64,000 nucleotides of DNA from Chaenocephalus aceratus (Eukaryota > Chordata > Actinopteri > Perciformes > Channichthyidae). This document shows, in pieces, positions 52,251 through 61,156 of the stretch. The stretch is from assembly GCA_023974075.1 (NCBI GenBank), contig JAMFTG010000267.1, forward strand, positions 1 to 64,000, read 5' to 3'. Numbering within the stretch: the first letter of the stretch is position 1; every line of letters begins with the position of its first letter. The position numbers and the translations under genes were made by a program. Below the pieces are notes generated by a model. The model was not told where the DNA came from, did not search any database, and saw only the letters and a list, made by a program, of their open reading frames with translations.

Positions 52251-53734
52251 AATGGAGAATAGGGTTTGTTTTCTTCTGTTTCTTTACCTATTCTCTACCA
52301 GGTAAGCCATTAAGAAAACAGAAAGTCCTATGCGGATATGACTTTGGGTCACATGCCGATGTGTCCTTGAGCAAGACACTTTAGGACAAATCGCTCCCGT
52401 AGTCATGACTACGGTATTGAAGTGTTTGTAACGTAATATATATATTTTTGTTTTCTTCTGTTTCTTTACCTATTCTCTACCAGGTAAGCCATTAAGAAAA
52501 CAGAAAGTCCTATACGGATATGACTTTGGGTCACATCCGCATAGGACTTGGCTCACATGCCGATGTGTCCTTGAGCAAGACACCTTAGCACAAATCGCTC
52601 CCGTAGTCATGTCTACGGTATTGAAGTGTTTGTAACGTAATATATATATTTTTGTTTTCTTCTGTTTCTCTACCTACTCTCTGGCAGATAGTTCATTAAG
52701 AAAACAGAAATCATTGGCGGATGTTGCCTTCTTGAGACGTGACCATCTCTACTCACAAAATGTGAGAAAGGGAATTTATCATGTGCCAACGTTTGCACTA
52801 AGTAAGTAATGGAGAATAGGGTTTGTTTTCTTCTGTTTCTTTACCTATTCTCTACCAGGTAAGCCATTAAGAAAACAGAAAGTCCTATGCGGATGTGACT
52901 TTGGTTCACATCCGATGTGTCCTTGAGCAAGACACCTTAGCACAAATCGCTCCCGTAGTCATGTCTACGGTATTGAAGTGTTTGTAACGTAATATATATA
53001 TTTTTGTTTTCTTCTGTTTCTCTACCTACTCTCTGGCAGATAGTTCATTAAGAAAACAGAAATCATTGGCGGATGTTGCCTTCTTGAGACGTGACCATCT
53101 CTACTCACAAAATGTGAGAAAGAGAATTTATCATGTGCCAACGTTTGCACTAAGTAAGTAATGGAGAATAGGGTTTGTTTTCTTCTGTTTCTTTACCTAT
53201 TCTCTACCAGGTAAGCCATTAAGAAAACAGAAAGTCCTATGCGGATATGACTTTGGGTCACATGCCGATGTGTCCTTGAGCAAGACACTTTAGGACAAAT
53301 CGCTCCCGTAGTCATGACTACGGTATTGAAGTGTTTGTAACGTAATATATATATTTTTGTTTTCTTCTGTTTCTTTACCTATTCTCTACCAGGTAAGCCA
53401 TTAAGAAAACAGAAAGTCCTATACGGATATGACTTTGGGTCACATCCGCATAGGACTTTGGGTCACATGCCAATGTGTCCTTGAGCAAGACACCTTAGCA
53501 CAAATCGCTCCCGTAGTCATGTCTATGGTATTGAAGTGTTTGTAACGTAATATATGTATTTTTGTTTTCTTCTGTTTCTCTACCTACTCTCTGGCAAATA
53601 GTTCATTAAGAAAACAGAAATCATTGGCGGATGTTGCCTTCTTGAGACGTGACCATCTCTACTCACAAAATGTGAGAAAGGGAATTTATCATGTGCCAAC
53701 GTTTGCACTAAGTAAGTAATGGAGAATAGGGTTT

Positions 53735-53915
53735 GTTTTCTTCTGTTTCTTTACCTATTCTCTACCAGGTAAGCCATTAAGAAAACAGAAAGTCCTATGC
53801 GGATGTGACTTTGGTTCACATCCGATGTGTCCTTGAGCAAGACACTTTAGCACAAATCGCTCCCGTAGGCATGTCTACGGTATTGAAGTGTTTGTAACGT
53901 AATATATATATTTTT
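53735..53915 (+). repeat. Module E, reference copy (181 bp)
   Basis: A short relative of A and B, marked by gcggatgtgactttggttcac followed by atccgatgtgtcc. It carries cactttagcac and gtaggcatgtctacgg. It lacks the 23-bp duplication of B. E is followed by C (352-bp phrase) or runs into a D-type tail (ED). A sub-variant E* has caccttagcac and gtagtcatgtctacgg, the right half of B*, so it looks like an E/B* recombinant. Confidence 0.93.
53800..53824 (+). repeat. Hairpin in E modules, 9-bp stem
   Basis: cggatgtga and tcacatccg pair perfectly around the 7-base loop ctttggt. It is the shortened counterpart of the B inverted repeat, still formed though the outer cataggac segment is absent. Confidence 0.8.
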
Positions 53916-56900
53916 GTTTTCTTCTGTTTCTCTACCTACTCTCTGGCAGATAGTTCATTAAGAAAACAGAAATCATTGGCGGATGTTGCCTTCTTGAGAC
54001 GTGACCATCTCTACTCACAAAATGTGAGAAAGGGAATTTATCATGTGCCAACGTTTGCACTAAGTAAGTAATGGAGAATAGGGTTTGTTTTCTTCTGTTT
54101 CTTTACCTATTCTCTACCAGGTAAGCCATTAAGAAAACAGAAAGTCCTATGCGGATATGACTTTGGGTCACATGCCGATGTGTCCTTGAGCAAGACACTT
54201 TAGGACAAATCGCTCCCGTAGTCATGACTACGGTATTGAAGTGTTTGTAACGTAATATATATATTTTTGTTTTCTTCTGTTTCTTTACCTATTCTCTACC
54301 AGGTAAGCCATTAAGAAAACAGAAAGTCCTATACGGATATGACTTTGGGTCACATCCGCATAGGACTTTGGGTCACATGCCAATGTGTCCTTGAGCAAGA
54401 CACCTTAGCACAAATCGCTCCCGTAGTCATGTCTATGGTATTGAAGTGTTTGTAACGTAATATATGTATTTTTGTTTTCTTCTGTTTCTCTACCTACTCT
54501 CTGGCAGATAGTTCATTAAGAAAACAGAAATCATTGGCGGATGTTGCCTTCTTGAGACGTGACCATCTCTACTCACAAAATGTGAGAAAGGGAATTTATC
54601 ATGTGCCAACGTTTGCACTAAGTAAGTAATGGAGAATAGGGTTTGTTTTCTTCTGTTTCTTTACCTATTCTCTACCAGGTAAGCCATTAAGAAAACAGAA
54701 AGTCCTATACGGATATGACTTTGGGTCACATGCGCATAGGACTTTGGCTCACATGCCGATGTGTCCTTGAGCAAGACACTTCAGGACAAATCGCTCCCTT
54801 AGGCATGTCTACGGTATTGAAGTGTTTGTACATTAATATGTTTCAAATGTTCATCTCTACTCACAAAATGTCAGACAGGGAATTTATCATTTGCCAATGT
54901 TTGCACTAAGTAAGTAATGGAGAATAGGGTTTGTTTTCTTCTGTTTCTTTACCTATTCTCTACCAGGTAAGCCATTAAGAAAACAGAAAGTCCTATACGG
55001 ATGTGACTTTGGGTCACATGCCGATGTGTCCTTGAGCAAGACACTTTAGGACAAATCGCTCCCGTAGTCATGACTACGGTATTGAAGTGTTTGTAACGTA
55101 ATATATATATTTTTGTTTTCTTCTGTTTCTTTACCTATTCTCTACCAGGTAAGCCATTAAGAAAACAGAAAGTCCTATACGGATATGACTTTGGGTCACA
55201 TCCGCATAGGACTTTGGGTCACATGCCAATGTGTCCTTGAGCAAGACACCTTAGCACAAATCGCTCCCGTAGTCATGTCTATGGTATTGAAGTGTTTGTA
55301 ACGTAATATATATATTTTTGTTTTCTTCTGTTTCTCTACCTACTCTCTGGCAGATAGTTCATTAAGAAAACAGAAATCATTGGCGGATGTTGCCTTCTTG
55401 AGACGTGACCATCTCTACTCACAAAATGTGAGAAAGGGAATTTATCATGTGCCAACGTTTGCACTAAGTAAGTAATGGAGAATAGGGTTTGTTTTCTTCT
55501 GTTTCTTTACCTATTCTCTACCAGGTAAGCCATTAAGAAAACAGAAAGTCCTATGCGGATATGACTTTGGGTCACATGCCGATGTGTCCTTGAGCAAGAC
55601 ACTTTAGGACAAATCGCTCCCGTAGTCATGACTACGGTATTGAAGTGTTTGTAACGTAATATATATATTTTTGTTTTCTTCTGTTTCTTTACCTATTCTC
55701 TACCAGGTAAGCCATTAAGAAAACAGAAAGTCCTATACGGATATGACTTTGGGTCACATCCGCATAGGACTTTGGGTCACATGCCAATGTGTCCTTGAGC
55801 AAGACACCTTAGCACAAATCGCTCCCGTAGTCATGTCTATGGTATTGAAGTGTTTGTAACGTAATATATATATTTTTGTTTTCTTCTGTTTCTCTACCTA
55901 CTCTCTGGCAGATAGTTCATTAAGAAAACAGAAATCATTGGCGGATGTTGCCTTCTTGAGACGTGACCATCTCTACTCACAAAATGTGAGAAAGGGAATT
56001 TATCATGTGCCAACGTTTGCACTAAGTAAGTAATGGAGAATAGGGTTTGTTTTCTTCTGTTTCTTTACCTATTCTCTACCAGGTAAGCCATTAAGAAAAC
56101 AGAAAGTCCTATACGGATGTGACTTTGGTTCACATCCGATGTGTCCTTGAGCAAGACACTTTAGCACAAATCGCTCCCGTAGGCATGTCTACGGTATTGA
56201 AGTGTTTGTAACGTAATATATATATTTTTGTTTTCTTCTGTTTCTCTACCTACTCTCTGGCAGATAGTTCATTAAGAAAACAGAAATCATTGGCGGATGT
56301 TGCCTTCTTGAGACGTGACCATCTCTACTCACAAAATGTGAGAAAGGGAATTTATCATGTGCCAACGTTTGCACTAAGTAAGTAATGGAGAATAGGGTTT
56401 GTTTTCTTCTGTTTCTTTACCTATTCTCTACCAGGTAAGCCATTAAGAAAACAGAAAGTCCTATGCGGATATGACTTTGGGTCACATGCCGATGTGTCCT
56501 TGAGCAAGACACTTTAGGACAAATCGCTCCCGTAGTCATGACTACGGTATTGAAGTGTTTGTAACGTAATATATATATTTTTGTTTTCTTCTGTTTCTTT
56601 ACCTATTCTCTACCAGGTAAGCCATTAAGAAAACAGAAAGTCCTATACGGATATGACTTTGGGTCACATCCGCATAGGACTTTGGGTCACATGCCAATGT
56701 GTCCTTGAGCAAGACACCTTAGCACAAATCGCTCCCGTAGTCATGTCTATGGTATTGAAGTGTTTGTAACATAATATATGTATTTTTGTTTTCTTCTGTT
56801 TCTCTACCTACTCTCTGGCAGATAGTTCATTAAGAAAACAGAAATCATTGGCGGATGTTGCCTTCTTGAGACGTGACCATCTCTACTCACAAAATGTGAG

Positions 56901-56958
56901 AAAGGGAATTTATCATGTGCCAACGTTTGCACTAAGTAAGTAATGGAGAATAGGGTTT

Positions 56959-57222
56959 GTTTTCTTCTGTTTCTTTACCTATTCTCTACCAGGTAAGCCA
57001 TTAAGAAAACAGAAAGTCCTATGCGGATGTGACTTTGGTTCACATCCGATGTGTCCTTGAGCAAGACACTTTAGCACAAATCGCTCCCGTAGGCATGTCT
57101 ACGGTATTGAAGTGTTTGTACATTAATATGTTTCAAATGTTCATCTCTACTCACAAAATGTCAGACAGGGAATTTGTCATTTGCCAACGTTTGCACTAAG
57201 TAAGTATTGGAGAATAGGGTTT
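56959..57222 (+). repeat. Module ED, reference copy (264 bp)
   Basis: An E front (gtgactttggttcac, gtaggcatg) fused to the D tail (gtacattaatatg...). This copy is of the kind followed by D: it reads gaatttgtcatttgccaacg and has tattggagaat at its end. The other kind, followed by A', reads gaatttatcatttgccaatg and leads into an A' with ctgattcttt. The two kinds keep their partners in each HOR copy. Confidence 0.9.
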
Positions 57223-60200
57223 GTTTTCTTCTGTTTCTTTACCTATTCTCTACCAGGTAAGCCATTAAGAAAACAGAAAGTCCTATACGGATATGACTTT
57301 GGGTCACATCCGCATAGGACTTTGGCTCACATGCCGATGTGTCCTTGAGCAAGACACTTCAGGACAAATCGCTCCCTTAGGCATGTCTACGGTATTGAAG
57401 TGTTTGTACATTAATATGTTTCAAATGTTCATCTCTACTCACAAAATGTCAGACAGGGAATTTATCATTTGCCAATGTTTGCACTAAGTAAGTAATGGAG
57501 AATAGGGTTTGTTTTCTTCTGTTTCTTTACCTATTCTCTACCAGGTAAGCCATTAAGAAAACAGAAAGTCCTATACGGATGTGACTTTGGGTCACATGCC
57601 GATGTGTCCTTGAGCAAGACACTTTAGGACAAATCGCTCCCGTAGTCATGACTACGGTATTGAAGTGTTTGTAACGTAATATATATATTTTTGTTTTCTT
57701 CTGTTTCTTTACCTATTCTCTACCAGGTAAGCCATTAAGAAAACAGAAAGTCCTATGCGGATATGACTTTGGGTCACATGCCGATGTGTCCTTGAGCAAG
57801 ACACTTTAGGACAAATCGCTCCCGTAGTCATGACTACGGTATTGAAGTGTTTGTAACGTAATATATATATTTTTGTTTTCTTCTGTTTCTTTACCTATTC
57901 TCTACCAGGTAAGCCATTAAGAAAACAGAAAGTCCTATACGGATATGACTTTGGGTCACATCCGCATAGGACTTTGGGTCACATGCCAATGTGTCCTTGA
58001 GCAAGACACCTTAGCACAAATCGCTCCCGTAGTCATGTCTATGGTATTGAAGTGTTTGTAACGTAATATATATATTTTTGTTTTCTTCTGTTTCTCTACC
58101 TACTCTCTGGCAGATAGTTCATTAAGAAAACAGAAATCATTGGCGGATGTTGCCTTCTTGAGACGTGACCATCTCTACTCACAAAATGTGAGAAAGGGAA
58201 TTTATCATGTGCCAACGTTTGCACTAAGTAAGTAATGGAGAATAGGGTTTGTTTTCTTCTGTTTCTTTACCTATTCTCTACCAGGTAAGCCATTAAGAAA
58301 ACAGAAAGTCCTATGCGGATGTGACTTTGGTTCACATCCGATGTGTCCTTGAGCAAGACACTTTAGCACAAATCGCTCCCGTAGGCATGTCTACGGTATT
58401 GAAGTGTTTGTAACGTAATATATATATTTTTGTTTTCTTCTGTTTCTCTACCTACTCTCTGGCAGATAGTTCATTAAGAAAACAGAAATCATTGGCGGAT
58501 GTTGCCTTCTTGAGACGTGACCATCTCTACTCACAAAATGTGAGAAAGGGAATTTATCATGTGCCAACGTTTGCACTAAGTAAGTAATGGAGAATAGGGT
58601 TTGTTTTCTTCTGTTTCTTTACCTATTCTCTACCAGGTAAGCCATTAAGAAAACAGAAAGTCCTATGCGGATGTGACTTTGGTTCACATCCGATGTGTCC
58701 TTGAGCAAGACACTTTAGCACAAATCGCTCCCGTAGGCATGTCTACGGTATTGAAGTGTTTGTAACGTAATATATATATTTTTGTTTTCTTCTGTTTCTC
58801 TACCTACTCTCTGGCAGATAGTTCATTAAGAAAACAGAAATCATTGGCGGATGTTGCCTTCTTGAGACGTGACCATCTCTACTCACAAAATGTGAGAAAG
58901 GGAATTTATCATGTGCCAACGTTTGCACTAAGTAAGTAATGGAGAATAGGGTTTGTTTTCTTCTGTTTCTTTACCTATTCTCTACCAGGTAAGCCATTAA
59001 GAAAACAGAAAGTCCTATGCGGATATGACTTTGGGTCACATGCCGATGTGTCCTTGAGCAAGACACTTTAGGACAAATCGCTCCCGTAGTCATGACTACG
59101 GTATTGAAGTGTTTGTAACGTAATATATATATTTTTGTTTTCTTCTGTTTCTTTACCTATTCTCTACCAGGTAAGCCATTAAGAAAACAGAAAGTCCTAT
59201 ACGGATATGACTTTGGGTCACATCCGCATAGGACTTTGGGTCACATGCCGATGTGTCCTTGAGCAAGACACCTTAGCACAAATCGCTCCCGTAGTCATGT
59301 CTACGGTATTGAAGTGTTTGTAACGTAATATATATATTTTTGTTTTCTTCTGTTTCTCTACCTACTCTCTGGCAGATAGTTCATTAAGAAAACAGAAATC
59401 ATTGGCGGATGTTGCCTTCTTGAGACGTGACCATCTCTACTCACAAAATGTGAGAAAGGGAATTTATCATGTGCCAACGTTTGCACTAAGTAAGTAATGG
59501 AGAATAGGGTTTGTTTTCTTCTGTTTCTTTACCTATTCTCTACCAGGTAAGCCATTAAGAAAACAGAAAGTCCTATACGGATATGACTTTGGGTCACATC
59601 CGCATAGGACTTTGGGTCACATGCCAATGTGTCCTTGAGCAAGACATCTTAGCACAAATCGCTCCCGTAGTCATGTCTATGGTATTGAAGTGTTTGTAAC
59701 GTAATATATATATTTTTGTTTTCTTCTGTTTCTCTACCTACTCTCTGGCAGATAGTTCATTAAGAAAACAGAAATCATTGGCGGATGTTGCCTTCTTGAG
59801 ACGTGACCATCTCTACTCACAAAATGTGAGAAAGGGAATTTATCATGTGCCAACGTTTGCACTAAGTAAGTAATGGAGAATAGGGTTTGTTTTCTTCTGT
59901 TTCTTTACCTATTCTCTACCAGGTAAGCCATTAAGAAAACAGAAAGTCCTATGCGGATGTGACTTTGGTTCACATCCGATGTGTCCTTGAGCAAGACACT
60001 TTAGCACAAATCGCTCCCGTAGGCATGTCTACGGTATTGAAGTGTTTGTACATTAATATGTTTCAAATGTTCATCTCTACTCACAAAATGTCAGACAGGG
60101 AATTTATCATTTGCCAATGTTTGCACTAAGTAAGTAATGGAGAATAGGGTTTGTTTTCTTCTGATTCTTTACCTATTCTCTACCAGGTAAGCCATTAAGA

Positions 60201-60892
60201 AAACAGAAAGTCCTATACGGATGTGACTTTGGGTCACATGCCGATGTGTCCTTGAGCAAGACACTTTAGGACAAATCGCTCCCGTAGTCATGACTACGGT
60301 ATTGAAGTGTTTGTAACGTAATATATATATTTTTGTTTTCTTCTGTTTCTTTACCTATTCTCTACCAGGTAAGCCATTAAGAAAACAGAAAGTCCTATGC
60401 GGATATGACTTTGGGTCACATGCCGATGTGTCCTTGAGCAAGACACTTTAGGACAAATCGCTCCCGTAGTCATGACTACGGTATTGAAGTGTTTGTAACG
60501 TAATATATATATTTTTGTTTTCTTCTGTTTCTTTACCTATTCTCTACCAGGTAAGCCATTAAGAAAACAGAAAGTCCTATACGGATATGACTTTGGGTCA
60601 CATCCGCATAGGACTTTGGGTCACATGCCAATGTGTCCTTGAGCAAGACACCTTAGCACAAATCGCTCCCGTAGTCATGTCTACGGTATTGAAGTGTTTG
60701 TAACGTAATATATATATTTTTGTTTTCTTCTGTTTCTCTACCTACTCTCTGGCAGATAGTTCATTAAGAAAACAGAAATCATTGGCGGATGATGCCTTCT
60801 TGAGACGTGACCATCTCTACTCACAAAATGTGAGAAAGGGAATTTATCATGTGCCAACATTTGCACTAAGTAAGTAATGGAGAATAGGGTTT
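56959..60892 (+). repeat. Last HOR-matching segment of copy 2
   Basis: ED 56959, D 57223, A' 57511, A 57693, B 57875, C 58080, E 58251, C 58432, E 58603, C 58784, A 58955, B 59137, C 59342, B 59513 (gacatcttag), C 59718, ED 59889, A' 60153 (ctgattcttt), A 60335, B 60517, C 60722. Confidence 0.93.
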
Positions 60893-61156
60893 GTTTTCTT
60901 CTGTTTCTTTACCTATTCTCTACCAGGTAAGCCATTAAGAAAACAGAAAGTCCTATGCGGATGTGACTTTGGTTCACATCCGATGTGTCCTTGAGCAAGA
61001 CACTTTAGCACAAATCGCTCCCGTAGGCATGTCTACGGTATTGAAGTGTTTGTACATTAATATGTTTCAAATGTTCATCTCTACTCACAAAATGTCAGAC
61101 AGGGAATTTATCATTTGCCAATGTTTGCACTAAGTAAGTAATGGAGAATAGGGTTT
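58251..61156 (+). repeat. 2,906-bp tandem duplication, left copy
   Basis: Order E-C-E-C-A-B-C-B-C-ED-A'-A-B-C-ED. Module lengths sum to exactly 2,906. It carries gatgatgcc (60,788) and caacatttgc (60,855), both rare in the window. Confidence 0.93.

Larger units (their letters stand above)
52097..52267 (+). repeat. Module C, reference copy (171 bp)
   Basis: The most diverged module and the one that closes nearly every phrase. Its head is homologous to A and B but reads ctctggcag|atag where they read ctctaccag|gtaag, so the donor-like GTAAG is absent. The body (aaatcattggcggatgttgcc, then gagacgtgaccatctctactc) is not shared with A, B or E. It ends gtttgcactaagtaagtaatgg. I measured all 46 C modules right of 36.4 kb as exactly 171 bp. 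Confidence 0.95.
50864..53734 (+). repeat. 3.7-kb spaced duplication, right copy
   Basis: Repeats 47,146-50,018. Modules: D 50864, A' 51152, B 51334, C 51539, A 51710, B 51892, C 52097, A 52268, B* 52450, C 52654, E* 52825, C 53006, A 53177, B 53359, C 53564. One base is missing near 52,547 (acttggctc). Private changes include gagagaattt near 53,122 and the lost acceptor near 53,597. Confidence 0.88.
45742..55490 (+). repeat. 9.75-kb variable block, copy 2 (clean)
   Basis: Clean counterpart, 9,749 bp, of 22,953-32,605. Module order is the same throughout. Subtypes differ at several places: 49,109 is E* against E at 26,280; 52,450 is B* against B at 29,564; 52,825 is E* against E at 29,940. 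Confidence 0.85.
53735..56958 (+). repeat. Clean segment E-C-A-B-C, then D group
   Basis: E 53735, C 53916, A 54087, B 54269, C 54474, D 54645, A' 54933, B 55115, C 55320, A 55491, B 55673, C 55878, E 56049 (tacgg), C 56230, A 56401, B 56583 (aacataatatatgtat), C 56788. The short HOR rejoins this order at the A of 55,491. Confidence 0.93.
40206..60892 (+). repeat. Long HOR copy 2, incomplete
   Basis: The clean copy of the long HOR. It matches 17,445-38,003 in module order; then at 60,893 an ED of the other kind appears and is followed by E rather than D, so the period is broken. Where both copies are clean the distance is 22,889 (ctgattcttt at 37,272 and 60,161). Confidence 0.88.

Noticed and set aside
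57293..57487. 64-codon open frame beginning MTLGHIRIGLW, repeated nearly unchanged at many D modules (for example 15,572, 17,515, 40,276, 41,498, 45,812, 47,216, 50,934, 54,715)
   Set aside because: It lies in D modules, out of frame with the exon-like reading, and its identity merely reflects recent copying. No start context, domain or codon constraint is visible.
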